Shown here one piece after another: positions 12,951 to 24,818 of a stretch of DNA of 64,000 nt. This stretch comes from Cryptomeria japonica. Its lineage: Eukaryota; Streptophyta; Pinopsida; Cupressales; Cupressaceae. Both the position numbers and the translations under genes were made by a program. A model generated the notes under the pieces. That model saw nothing but the letters and a program-made list of their open reading frames with translations, did no database searches and was not told the origin of the DNA. How positions within the stretch are numbered: position 1 is the first letter of the stretch; every line of letters starts with the position of its first letter. The DNA is taken from positions 310,945,235-311,009,234 of the forward strand of contig NC_081405.1 in assembly GCF_030272615.1 (NCBI RefSeq), given 5' to 3'.

Positions 12951-14136
12951 AGCATGGTCCTTGTTTGGAAATTGTTGTAGCTCCATCTAGCATTCTCTAT
13001 GTTGCTCCTCTTGCATCTTGTCTACCATCCCTAAATTATGTTAAGCAATATTGGGGGAAAATGATTTTCTTGACTAGCTGCATCATGTCAGGGATCCTCA
13101 TTTGTGTGTTTGCTTGTTTGTAATGTGCTTCCCCCATGTTGTGCCACTTGATATGTCTTTGTGTTATGTTAGGCTCATTTTGGATGACCCTTGTTGTTTT
13201 GTTGGTATAAGGTGTTAGAAATACCAATGTATTATGGCATTCCTCTATTTGGTATCTCAATTCTTATATATGTTTCCCTTTATGTTTTCTACTTGAAGAT
13301 GATACAAGGTGTCAAGATCTCTTTTTGGTCTCTTCTATGTTGACCCAAAAAGATATTTTTTTGTTATCTTATGTGCTCTTCTTGCATTATACTTTTAGTT
13401 CCACTACCTTTGGAGGATGAGGTAAAATCAATGCAGTTATACTTGATACACATGAGTTATCATACACACATATTGAACTCAGAGTTAGTAGATCCCCTAT
13501 GTGCTCTTTTTTGTCATGTGTTTAATTTCCCTTGAATTTGTCCTTTCTTGGGGGGCATATCATTGTGGAAATGTGATTGTCTTTTTGGATGCATGTATGC
13601 TACCTTAAATTTGTTGCTCCTAGTAAGGTGTATGCAATCACTTTAACGTGGGGCATACAATCCGCTCTTTGCTACACTTTATGCACACATCACCAATCAA
13701 TTTTTGCAGCAATTGTTTTCAAGTTACTTAGCAAACTATGCATTTTTCTTTGTAGTCTTCCCTTTTGGTGGATTTACTTGGATACAATACTTTCCTTTCT
13801 TATCCTTTGCACCATTCCTTTGATAGATTTCTAACATGCAATGCTTTACTTGATCATCATTGGGGTGAATTGACTAGCATAACACAACTTGCTAGATTAT
13901 TTCAATTCTCCTTTGCATCACTTTACATGACTCATAGTAAGATTAACCTTACTAGGCTAGTGTAGTCATGCTTTCTCTCTCTCTTTATATTCTGCTCCTT
14001 TTGTCTTGGTTTTAGATTGATGAGGTCCTAAGTCACTTAGGGGCTTAGTGATCCTTTTCTCTTTTACCTTGATGAGAGTTTCTTATGTTTTGATCTACTT
14101 CATAGCAAGTATGAACACAAGTTCATACTAGTGCTA
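12951..14136 (+). other. 3' untranslated region of E1
   Basis: Sequence between the end of the gag-protease remnant and the polypurine tract. Short open frames (for example 13577-13834) have hydrophobic, unconserved translations and show no pol motif. A CT-rich patch lies at 13970-13990. Confidence 0.6.
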
Positions 14137-14150
14137 AAGTGGGGGCTAAA
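14137..14150 (+). promoter_or_regulatory. Polypurine tract of E1
   Basis: AAAGTGGGGGCTAAA sits directly before the 3' LTR start TGTAGCATCA, where plus-strand DNA synthesis is primed in LTR retrotransposons. Confidence 0.8.
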
Positions 14151-14915
14151 TGTAGCATCATAAATTGCATCTCTATGAAATTTCATGCTTATCTACACCC
14201 TATTTTAGTGTTTCTCGCCTTATGTGGATGACATGCTTGATATAGCCCTTTTTAGCATTTCATTATGGCTTCTCCTTCCCATTTTGGACCCCCGGTCCCA
14301 ATTTGAGGCCACAATGGAGGGAGTAGGTTGCCTAGGGCGACCCACTTCTGGGAGTGAGCCAATTAGGGTGCCTTGCTCTCTAGTGTTTGGGCCCAAACTT
14401 GCTTAATGGTCAACTTGGTTGAGTAGGAAATCTTGTCTTGTGTTAGCCTACTTTGAGTTTTTCACCACTAAATTCTTGGGAGAGGTATATAAGCAAGGTA
14501 TCCTCCCTCATTTTGGTAAGGGCACAAATGGGCTAGATGATATAAACAAAAAAAGGAGACAATAAAAGATAATTCAATTCAAGAGCAAGAGATCAAGCAT
14601 CAAGCAACTGAAGATTAGGAGTAATTTGCATATCTATGCATTTGTGATGGCATCCATGGTCTTCTATTCATAAAGTCAACTATATTCAAGTCAACATCAA
14701 CATCTACATGACAATTTTGACATCAAGAAGGTTTATGAAGGCATAAACATTCTATTTTCAGTTCTAGCCTCATCTACCCAACAACATGCTTTTGATTCAA
14801 GTTCAATTGAATTCAATTTCAAGGTTAATTCCTAAAATTGAGGTTTGACTTAGGCAAACCCCTTTCTACCCAACATTTTCTCTCTTTTTTGTGTGCAAGA
14901 ATAGGTCATGGACCC
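14151..14915 (+). repeat. 3' LTR of E1, first part
   Basis: Matches the 5' LTR from its start (TGTAGCATCATAAATTG) to the point where the 5' LTR reads GTGATAGACCC. Here the sequence reads CATGGACCC and is then interrupted by N1. The match resumes at 27971. Confidence 0.9.
14910..14915. repeat. Left target-site duplication of N1 (GGACCC)
   Basis: GGACCC here and at 27971-27976 flank the nested element. Only five bases may be the true duplication, because the exact LTR edge on this side is blurred by four or five bases. Confidence 0.65.
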
Positions 14916-16254
14916 GTATGCCTGAAAGGTGGTGTTAGTCAATTAATAGTAGAATAGCAAACATACTAATGAAACATTAAATGCAAAGGATCTAATAGAT
15001 AAAAAAAGTTAAATAGAAAATCCTTCCAATACGTTCCATTATCCTCTATCTTCAAGGATTCTTCAAGTCATGGTTCCTCTCACATCATTGAGAAACTAAC
15101 CTTTAGAATGACAACCTAAGGAATGAGTGATGAGTTGATAATGATCTATATGCTAATGCAACTAAGATCTATATGAATTACAACAAAACTTGTTATGATG
15201 TAAATTTTATACTATGACAATGAAATAATATACTAACATGATATGCTATGCTAACATGATATTGCTAATGATAATAGTGCTTCTAAATGTGTTAAGCTTA
15301 TGATAGAGGCAAAGAGAGACAAAATCTGGATTCTAAGATTAAGACTTGGTGAACCCTAATAATGAAGGGATGAGTCCTATTTATAGAAGAAATCGGCAAT
15401 CAGATGGTTAAGATTGAATTATCTTAACAAGGGCCAGGATTGCATGATCCTCAATCCATGTGACATTTTAAAACCAATCCTATGTTGACAAGTGTCAACA
15501 TGAGAAGGCTTGAGAGGAGAGAGAATAGGCATTAAATGCCCAAGGAGACATAATGGTTACCCTAGGGGGTTTGGTTAGGGTTAGGTTAGTGGATATAGAT
15601 TTTATCCAAGGGATAAAATTTTGTCCAAGGGTTAAAGGATAAACATGGTCAAAGCAATGAATTCTTGAAGAGACTTGTGGGTTAAATGGATGGTTAAGTT
15701 AGAGAGAAAGTCTCTACCAAAGGGTCAAAGGTGAGTTAGCCTTAAAGGCTTAGAAAGACTTTAGAGGTTAACTTGTGGAAGGGAGATAGCCTTTAATGGT
15801 TTGAGAAGTGACTCCTTCCTACCTTAGTTTAGGAATGTTCAAATGCTTAGGAGGGGGTTTAGGCTAATTAAAAGGGTTTGAGAGAATCTAGAAGAAGGGG
15901 TAGGCATGCAACTTGCATATTTTAGAAAGTGCAAGTGGGATGAATTAAGGATTTTAAATAAATGTTAATTTATTTAAATGAGAAAGGAATATTTAATTAG
16001 ATGTAGGAGATTTAATAAAATAAATAAGATTTATTTAGTTAGTTAATAGTTTGAATTTGGCTAAGTGAATCAAATAAATTGAATGATTTATTTAATTAAT
16101 AGAAGAAGGGGGTGAATTAATTAAATGTAAATTTAATTAATAGTTGAAAATGGATGATAGATTAATTAAATGTGAATTTAATTAATGACTAGATGGATGA
16201 TAATTAAAAAAATATAAATTCATTTAATCAAGTGGACAAAAATAGGTGTCTACA
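14916..16254 (-). repeat. 3' LTR of N1
   Basis: Minus-strand start TGTAGACACCTATTTTTG, about 1.34 kb. Its last ~490 bp (15765-16254 in plus coordinates) recur at 27480-27970. It contains many TTAATTAAAT blocks (15950-16200), also typical of the solo LTRs at 32497, 34229 and 35540. Confidence 0.85.
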
Positions 16255-16268
16255 TTTTGCCCCTCTTT
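16255..16268 (-). promoter_or_regulatory. Polypurine tract of N1
   Basis: On the minus strand AAAGAGGGGCAAAA lies immediately before the LTR start TGTAGACACC. This fixes the direction of N1 independently of pol. Confidence 0.85.
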
Positions 16269-16555
16269 GAAATGATGTGTGGCCACACGTCGATTCAAAT
16301 AAAATTTGCCTAATGATGCTGATAATTTTTTGATTTGCCCCAGATGTTGATTGTTGGATAATGATATGAGTATGCCCCCTCGAGAGATTAATTGAGAAAA
16401 TTTTGACAATTTTTGAAAAAAATATTGATCTTTTTTTTTTGTTTTACGAAGTTGATCTCCCAATAAAAATGATTTGATTTTTGAAAATTTGATGTGAGAA
16501 AAACACATACATGCCCCACACATCCACATGTGGCATACCCTGCTTACATCACCAC

Positions 16556-16568
16556 TAGGTATATAAGC
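16556..16568 (+). promoter_or_regulatory. Candidate TATA box for the antisense PMD gene
   Basis: GGTATATAAGCCC lies about 85 bp upstream of an ATG at 16652, on the strand opposite to N1 pol and just outside its 3' LTR. A promoter function is inferred from position and sequence only. Confidence 0.45.
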
Positions 16569-16834
16569 CCTTGGGGCTCACTTTCCAACTCATTTGAACA
16601 TTTGGCATTTGGTGATGAGAGCATTTGGAGAGAAAAGGAGAGCTTGGAGAAAATGGTGCCACCCTATACCACTCACAGATTCAAGAGAGTTTGACGATTC
16701 AAGAGACCAACATCGTATGAACCTCTAGTAAGTCAATTTTTAACCTCCCTTGTTTGAAATTTTTTGATTTGTAGATGATTTTTTTCGATTTTTTACGCTT
16801 TTCACGCGGGTTACCGTGCGTACCCTATTTTTTG

Positions 16835-17095
16835 CTTTTTTTAGTGCAATCAATTTTTTGTTTAGTGCATTTGATTTTTCTTTGAGTGTATTTGAAAGTT
16901 TTTGTAGTGCATGTGATTGTTCATTTAGCACATTTGATTTTTGTTTTAGCGCAAATGATTTAAGGGTTTGTTATTTGGGTGGGTTTTAATTTAGTGCTTT
17001 TGATGACTATTGCGGTGCATTTGATAAATTTGGTGGGGCATATGATAAAAAAATTAGCGCATTTGATAAACGTTTTAGTGCTTTTAAGACAAAGA
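16835..17095 (+). repeat. Degenerate repeat TTTAGTGCATTTGAT in PMD intron
   Basis: A loose 25-30 bp unit with core TTTAG(T/C)GCATTTGAT recurs about nine times, separated by T-rich spacers. It lies inside the presumed intron, so it may simply be slippage-derived. Confidence 0.7.
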
Positions 17096-17249
17096 GTGAT
17101 TTTTTTATGTTTTGTCAACTTTTTGATGAAAATGTCAATTCTTTGATCTCTTTGATGTTTTTGCTTGAGTTGATGATTTGATAGAGTGTAATTGATCAGA
17201 TAATTGATGAGTGGCAAAAATTTAAACTCGGGATTTGATAATAGGATAG

Positions 17250-17550
17250 GTTTGATTGATTGTGTAACCTCATGATTGATGGGAGTTACCGATAGGATAG
17301 ATTTGATTGATTTCTTGATTGATAAGAGTTTATGCTAGAAACTCCAAATTGGATGATTGCGTGACTTTGTCACTAATAGGTTAGGTTAGATTAACCTCCT
17401 GATTGATAATAGTTTATGATAGAAACTCCAAATTTAATGATTGTGTGACTTTGTCACTGATAGGATGGGTTTGATTGATCTCCTGATTGATAAGAGTTTA
17501 TGATAGAAACTCCAATTTTGATGATTGCGTGACTTCGCCACTGATAGGTG
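17250..17550 (+). repeat. 84-bp tandem repeat in PMD intron
   Basis: The unit contains GATTGATAAGAGTTTATG, TAGAAACTCCAAATT, GATGATTG(C/T)GTGACTT and CACTGATAGG. GATAAGAGTT-type anchors lie at 17321, 17405 and 17489, exactly 84 bp apart, with a more diverged partial copy before and a partial copy after. Confidence 0.85.
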
Positions 17551-19689
17551 CTCAAAGAGATTGATTAAGATCTTAAGGGAGTGGATAGGAAAAGTAAATG
17601 ATTGATGGATGAATTTGATTAATTGGATAAAGAGCTAACATTTTATTGATATCAGCTTTTCATGAGGATGTAGGTGTATTGATGTCTCCAGAGCGATACC
17701 CGAAGAATTTTTCCATGAGAGGAGACCTTACCGATGCATACAGGGCTCTGATTGATTCTTGAGAGTTGTCTCATATTCTCTTCATGCCTGATTATAGGAT
17801 GAACAGGGCTTTGTTGACTGCACTGGCAGAGAGGTGGCATAGAGACCACAACACCTTCCATCTACCCACTAGAGAGATGACGATGACTCTTGAAGATGCA
17901 TACAGGATTCTCTGGATCCCGATCACCAGAGAGCTAGTACAATATGATCGTCATGAGGCAGGAGGTACAACAACACTTCGACGAGTATCTGGAGATGGGG
18001 AGATTGAGGGACCCAATATCTTCTGGGAGTACATGGTTGAGTTCTATATGTCATTATCATCGATATTGGCAGGTTTGGTGGGAGGCTTCCTATGTCCAAA
18101 CAAAAGGTCTCATGGTTTTGCAGTGGGATGGGGCCGCGTTATAGAGTGGATGGTCACACAAGGTACTCAGTATGCATGGGGGATCTGCATCCTAGCCCAC
18201 CTATATAATGATTTTCACTAGATAGTGTATGACATGGCTGCCAGTTTATTTGTGGGGGTGACATTGCTTCAAATTTGGGCCTGGTAACACATAGTTGTGA
18301 CACGGCCAATGTAGAGAGAGCACGAGCACCAGGAAAACCCTATATGTATGCTTATGGCCACGTAGTTTCCTAGTCGATGCTTGGGAAATTAGAGTATTGG
18401 AGAAAAACACTTGATGATGTAGATCAAGTGATATGGAGGTCGTACCTTGATTGTGAGGCCTGGCCGAAGGATGCGATAGAGGTCCTTGTTATGATGCAAA
18501 CCTAATATCTAATTGGTAGGACACCATGCATTATTGAGAGATTTATCTTGATTCGTGTGTTTAGGCAGTTTGGCCTAACCTAGGGGATTCCTCAGGGTTC
18601 TACCTTCTATGCCCGTACGCACAAGGATAGAGTAGATTGGGGTCCATCACTTAATTTTGAGACAACCCGTGCATATTTATATGCCTTCCCACATTCCAAT
18701 TGGAACATGCAAGTTTAGATATTACAAATGGAGGTATGACACCTCAGTTTTCATAGTACAAGGCAGAGCACCTTTTTCTGAGATTGACAGGGTCGAGAGA
18801 GCCGATACCACCTTTAGAGATGGTTGATGATGACGAGGACCGTCTGGGACCTCAGGGGCAAAGAGTAGGAGTAACTCGTGGTTAGGGTCAGCGGAGAGGT
18901 GGAGGTAGGATGAGGAGAGCCAGAGGAGAGGCCGGTAGAGGGGGAGGTATGATTGGGAGGGGTGTTGGAATGAGAGATGTAGGGTGGGGTGGACCTTTAC
19001 AGATTAGGTAGGATATTGGTGGTATCAAGGGCTATGGAGGGGATGATTTTGATTTAGAGGAGACAGAGGAGGAGTCAGAGGAGGAGAAGTCCTTGATTCA
19101 AAGGAGGTGAGTTGATATGGCTCCAACATCAGCTCCCTATAGAATATCCCAGTGTAGGTGGCTCAAGATCCATGGCCATCACAATGACCGATAGTACAGA
19201 TTACAGTGCCCCCCACTAGCAACATGCCCAGATAGCAGCCTTCCAGTATATGGTATAGGGTTTACAGGAGCAGCTACCATAGGCACAGGCACAGATTGTT
19301 CAGTTCACGACTAAGCATGATACAATGATAGAGATATATAGTCATATCAAGGAGCTGACACAGACCCTACAATAGACAACCACCCAAGGACTGAATAGAG
19401 ATATGAAGAGAGATCTTGTATATCAGACAAGACAGGCTGAGTATTATAGGGGCCTCTACTTTTAGGCTATGCCCCCAGAGAGACAAGTGATGTCCTATGC
19501 ATAGAGTTCTAGGCACGGGGGATCATAATGAGGCATAGAGAGTCAGGGCGTCACATGTCCCAGGAGAGATCCAGGTGGTGGTAGTGTAGGTGTTGGGCCG
19601 TCAGGTACAGGTGGAGGTAGGCCTATAGCCTTTGGGGATAGTCATGGATAGATATTTGTGCCCCGATTTTTGTATCATTTTGATGTATA

Positions 19690-20420
19690 CACTGATTCAT
19701 TTGGATAGTTATATGATTCCAACTACTTTTTTTATGTATCTCTCATTTTGATATGATATATGTGCACCTTTAACATGATTCATTTTGATGATTATATGAG
19801 ATGTAGCGGCGATTTTTCTTTGGATCCATATGTTGTACTCATGCTTGATGATGTGACTTTTATATATATTCTACATGTGATGATGCTTATACATGTGATG
19901 GATGCATTGGATTTATATTCTATATGCTATAGATGCCTATATGATTCTTGGTTATGAATGCATGTGATTTCTATGTAGTGAGTGCTTTTTATGATGATGT
20001 GACCTATATCATTTCATTGTGACATGTTTATATGATGATGATGTATGTATCATGAGGATATGTTTATTTATGCCTATGCTTATGCATGATGATGTGTAAC
20101 TAAGACAATGTTGATGATGATATTTATAAATGATGAATGATGTTATTTGTAAATGATGGATGATGTTGTGGATGCAATAAATTTATGCATGACGATGTTG
20201 ATGTAGATGGATGTACTGATGAAATGTCTAGGATAATATTCTATGATATTATAGATTGATGTTTATGAGATGATGTATTTATTTTTTTGTAATGTGATGT
20301 ATGCTTTTATGATGTGATGTATGGATAGATGCATGCGATTTCCATTGAACTAATGTTATGAATTAGGATGATGATTATATTAAAATGCACCTAAATGATG
20401 TGAACAAATTTAAATGCTAA
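19690..20420 (+). repeat. ATGATG-rich low-complexity tract
   Basis: Dense, irregular TGATGATG / TGATGTAT words directly after the PMD pseudogene. The small ORF at 19760-19957 is a by-product. No fixed period. Confidence 0.65.
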
Positions 20421-23400
20421 TAGAGTACAAAATGGTATGAATGAATGTAATAGTCCTGAAAAATGACTATTCAAAAATGTGGTGTTCTTGACATAATTTT
20501 GGTCATTCAGAGTCACTATTGCTCTCTGTTTTTGCCCTCAAGGTTTAGGGTTTTCAGGTTTTTATGTTCTCAGGTGAGCTTTTTGTTTTAAAAACCCAAA
20601 CTTGTTATAAACTCACGTTACCTTTTTATTTTAAGCATGAGGGTCTATTCCATTGTCAAAAGAGGACCGCATTCTTTTCCTAGGTGTTATCTTCCACTGG
20701 CCTTTCTATGCCTTTTGTATTATGGTCGGGCCCTCCTTTTTTTTGTTTATGTGGGTTTTCATTTTCCTAAGTCCGACTTTGATATTTTGGCTTATATCTC
20801 CATGATTAAATACTGAGAAACTAAAGGTCCCATGAATTTGCACATGTTTCGAATAGATGTAGATTAAATGACCCAAGCTAAAAAGATGTTTGAAGGATAA
20901 TGACAAGTATTGGGCAGACTTTGTAAGATGCACATAATGAACGAGCAGATCCGACAGCCCTCACAATCCCACAATGAAAGATGCAAGAAGATTAAGGACC
21001 ACAACATCATGAGATGATGCCACGTGTCCCAGGCGAGTTGAACAAGTCCGATAGCAGGGCAGCAAATAGAGAAGATGCTCAAGGATGATTTGGCAGTGCT
21101 TTGTCAAGTTTTAATGGGCCCACTTGCTACGTTGGAAGGTCAATATTAGTATTGACCGATGGTGATCGTGTGATATGCTAGTCTAGACATATCAATGGTG
21201 GAAACAGAAAAAGTTTTCAAAAGGAAGTGATTCAGATTGTTTCATTGTTGTTCACGCGGGAAAACAAAGGCAAAAAGAAATAGGCCTGTCGACATGGAAT
21301 AAACAAAGACAAGTCGAGACAAGTGGATGCAGACCACCTCTCCAAATGTCAATTTGAGAGGTATTTTCTTGGGTCGAGTCATATTAACAGGACAAAGTTA
21401 GTAGTACCTAAGGTGGCAACATCTGCAAGTTTTCATTGCCACCATGAAAAGAAATTGAGATCCTTAGAGAGATCAAAGGGATAAGGATGATTTATGAGAT
21501 GGAAGCAAGGTGATCAAGGACCTATCAACAAAATCATAGGATGCGTATTGCCAAAGATTCTCATAGTGAGGCAGAAAATCAAGAAATTGGGAACAAAATC
21601 ATTCACGTAAGGTGAACTTGGTTAGAAGGCAGTGAATTGGCAGTTTGAGTCTGACGATGTTCTTGATTCGATAAATGTGATTTTCTGAATCCATTTGTTG
21701 GCAGGATGAGTAGAAAAGCATTAGAATGATGATTTTTCCCATGCATGAACACCACCAAGAGAGGTATTTTCATTATAAATATGGTTGTGTGGTGTCTTCA
21801 ATTGGTAGGAAAAATAGAGAATTCATTATCTTCTCAGAAGGTTTTGAACAAGATGAAAATAATCTTTGAGTAGTATTGTGCCAGGAGTTACACTGACCTC
21901 TGTGATACTGGATGGATTTCCTCTGGGAATGAGTATGCTTATAGTCGATGGAGTCTTGGAAGTGGAGAGGATAGTCGATGGAGGCTTGGAATCTATTTAT
22001 TTCCAGAACAAGCCCTGCATGGCACATCCTCTATTTCTTGTCTGTCACATGTTGGCAGAGAATTAAAGAAGAAGCCTCATGAAGGAATGGGAGCCGAATA
22101 TGGTTGGGAAGGAGTTGGCAGCCAATCATTTCTACAATGACATGCAAGTTGCAACCCCTTCTCCTCCTTCTATGTTCCTCTACAAGATTCTCTTTCCACT
22201 TTCTCTGATCCTGGGCATAAAGGCTTGAACTCCTCTTTTAGTGGAGGGGGGATTTTACTTCTTGTTGGGATCTAAACCCTCTTTGAGAAGTGGAAAATAC
22301 TCTGTAAAACATCCAGGCACATCTCATGGTCCATCTAGAAGCATCAGGGGTGATAGTGGCATGGCTCAAAGGTTTTTGTTTCTACCAAAATACAGTTGGG
22401 AATTCTGGTTCTACTTCATCATGACCGCCAGCATGGACGGTCTTTTGGGAGACTGTGAGGAATATTTTGTAACAAAGTAACAAGCGATCTTACAAGCTTG
22501 TGACAAGTCTCTCCTCTGGCCCAAAGCTTGTTGCTCCCTTGTTTCTATAAAAGGGAAATCAGGGCCATGAGACAGAGGTTGAGAAAGAGGGTCCAAAAGT
22601 TTGGATCCAAATCCTTGGTCATGTATAGTAGGTCTAGGTGAAATGAGTAGGATGTAATATGAATTTGCAGAGCAAATAAAATGGGTTTTGTGTCTTAGTT
22701 TGTTGTAGGTTCTTGAAGGAGTTATATGTAATATAATTTGTAACATAAAATAGCTTATGAAATGAATGGAAGTATTGTCTGAATTCATTTTCTCCAATGT
22801 ATGACTCTGTTATGTTTTTGAATGAGTAAGATCAAGGGTTTTTCTCGTTCGTTGCATTGTTGTGATGCATGTTTCTTCTATCTTATGCTCTAACCTAAGG
22901 GGTCGGTTAAACTGCTTAGATAGGATTTGCAGACTAATGGGGCTTATACAAGGATTCCGATAAGTATTTTGGGTTGGGATAGACACATGAGATACATTGT
23001 AAGGCGGTGTTATCTTGAGATCTTTAGCTATTAGATTAAGGTTTCTGTTGCATTTTTATCTCGCATTCTACAATTTCAGTTGCACAATGGATAAGATGAT
23101 GATCGCTGCTTACAATCATTTTTCTATTACATTTCTTTACTCATAACTCATCGAAAACTTGCTATAGCTTTGATAATATTAGAATATCTTTTTATTTTAT
23201 GTGTATGATGTTGTTTGTCAAAAAGTCATCTCACACTCCAAAGCAGGTTGAGGATCACTGAGAGCTAGCCACTCTATAGAATTCTCCCTCTTTGTTGAGC
23301 CTCCTTTTAGGAGTGAGACCATTTGATTTATTTTAATGTCGCCTACAAGTGTGGTGCAGAGATTGCAGAAGCATTAAGGGAACACCCTCCTGGGTTTTAC

Positions 23401-24687
23401 AGAGCTCGAAGTGTAGAAGGATAATAAAAAAATCCTTGTTATATTGTTGGTCCAAGTCCTTGAGTATCCTAAACGGTCTGGAGGTTGGCCTCTCCATGCA
23501 TGATTCAAGGGCCCGACTTGGTTTCTTCCCTGGGGCAGTGCAAAAACCCTGCCAAGTGCATTTTGGGGAACCAACAGAATGCACATGTTACTAGATTTTT
23601 GAGATGATTATGAATGAATGCAAATGCGTGTTTTGAAATGTAATTAAATGATATGATAATGATGATAAATGAATTCTACTAAATGCAATTATGATAATGA
23701 TGAATAAATGCAATTGAATGCAATGATAAAAAAAATGCAACTAAATGTAATTAATATGAATGTTGAGGATAATGAATGAAACTAAATGCAATTAATATGA
23801 TTGTAATCTATCATAATCATGCAAGCCTAATGATGCAATGTTATCATTTTGTTAATCAATTTGTTGTGCTCTTTTTATCATCATTGGGATTTTAAAATGT
23901 TGGAAGTTAGTACAAACATCGATGGTATAATCGAACCATGATGACCCAAGTATAGCTTACATGGATTTTGATATTGCAGAATGACACAAGCCTTGAGGTA
24001 TAATTGAACCAAGACAACCTGAGTGTTGTTTGCATAAAACATGCAAGAGTTAACCTTTATCCTATACAAATCCAAAATGTCCTCGATGATGTGTTACCAA
24101 TCACGTCTTGTGGCAAATTTGTATAGGATTAAGGATTCACTCACACACAGTAGACAAAAAAAATATCAAGCTCCTTCCTTGCTTCTAGTTTCAAGGCATC
24201 CTTGAGTTGCTTGGGAGATATGATAACAAAAATCAAACTACCATAGATGACCATTCACACTTATTTGTGCTCCTTGTCCAGATAAAAATATCCTACTAAT
24301 GGATTTTAGTTTAGTGTTGTTTTAGATTCTACCTGTGAGTGTTTGGGAATTTGGTTTCAATGTTCAATATTAATTTTTGTGATCTTTGTTTGATGTGCAT
24401 GTCTCATTGTTTGGTCACCTGCTTGTGTAAGCTCAAAGTGAATTGCCCCCACTGAGTTTAGGATTTTTGCCCCTAGTCTAAACACAACCTTTTATAATAG
24501 ATATATATGATAATCACCAAGCCATGGTGAGATACTATTGCAATGCCTGAGGTGTATACAAGACTTCTTATTACAATATGGATAATGATAGGGAAAAGTG
24601 GATATATGATATATGTACTAATAGATAGGAGAGTCGATTAATCACAAATAGCACCTATTACCAAGTTTTCACTACTTGTTTGTATTA
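20421..24687. other. Post-pol spacer of N1, no recognised gene
   Basis: Lies between pol and the antisense PMD gene. At 22235-22260 a GGAGGGGGGA purine run is followed 300 bp on by CTATAAAAGG (22536-22545) and AATAAA (22675), so a nested LTR or a promoter is possible, but I could not find a second copy. At 23600-23830 there is an AATGCAA/AATGATAAT-rich tract. Open frames here (22241-22480, 23333-23594) have no known motif. Confidence 0.45.
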
Positions 24688-24800
24688 CACTTTTTTGATT
24701 TTTTTCTTTTTTCTTTTTTCTTTTTTTTTTCTGAATTTTTTTTTCGCTTTTTTTTCTTTTTTTGTTGTTTTTATTTCTTTTACTTCTTTTTTCTTGCTTA
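24688..24800. repeat. T-rich tract downstream of N1 pol
   Basis: Almost pure T with scattered C and G on the plus strand, i.e. A-rich in the sense of N1, starting about 20 bp after the pol stop codon. Confidence 0.8.
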
Positions 24801-24818
24801 TTTCATGCATTGGATGAC

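Larger units (their letters stand above)
16600..19660 (+). pseudogene. Plant mobile domain (PMD) protein gene, captured in N1, decayed
   Basis: PMD proteins are plant-specific and occur both as host genes (MAIN family, nuclear, genome stability/silencing) and inside transposons. A short first exon starts at the ATG at 16652 and ends at a donor (AGTAAGT, about 16728). A ~0.9-kb repeat-rich intron ends at an acceptor near 17655. The PMD follows: GDLTDAYRALI, a premature TGA, then MPDYRMNRALLTALAERWH, NTFHLP, MTLEDAYRILWIPITREL (17766-17950), GTPCIIERFILIRVFRQFG and GIPQGSTFYAR (18530-18620). After about 18760 comes an Arg/Gly-rich, then acidic part (18800-19110), a helical part (IEIYSHIKELTQTL, 19330-19380) and a Gly-rich end. 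Several stops and frameshifts show it is no longer coding. Confidence 0.8.

Noticed and set aside
17250-17550. CRISPR-like array
   Set aside because: An 84-bp head-to-tail minisatellite without spacers in eukaryotic DNA.
17766-18221. A host PMD gene
   Set aside because: It lies between pol and 3' LTR of a Gypsy element and has premature stops.
23333-23594. Overlapping ORFs of about 80 codons on both strands
   Set aside because: Antiparallel shadows of each other without motifs or start context.
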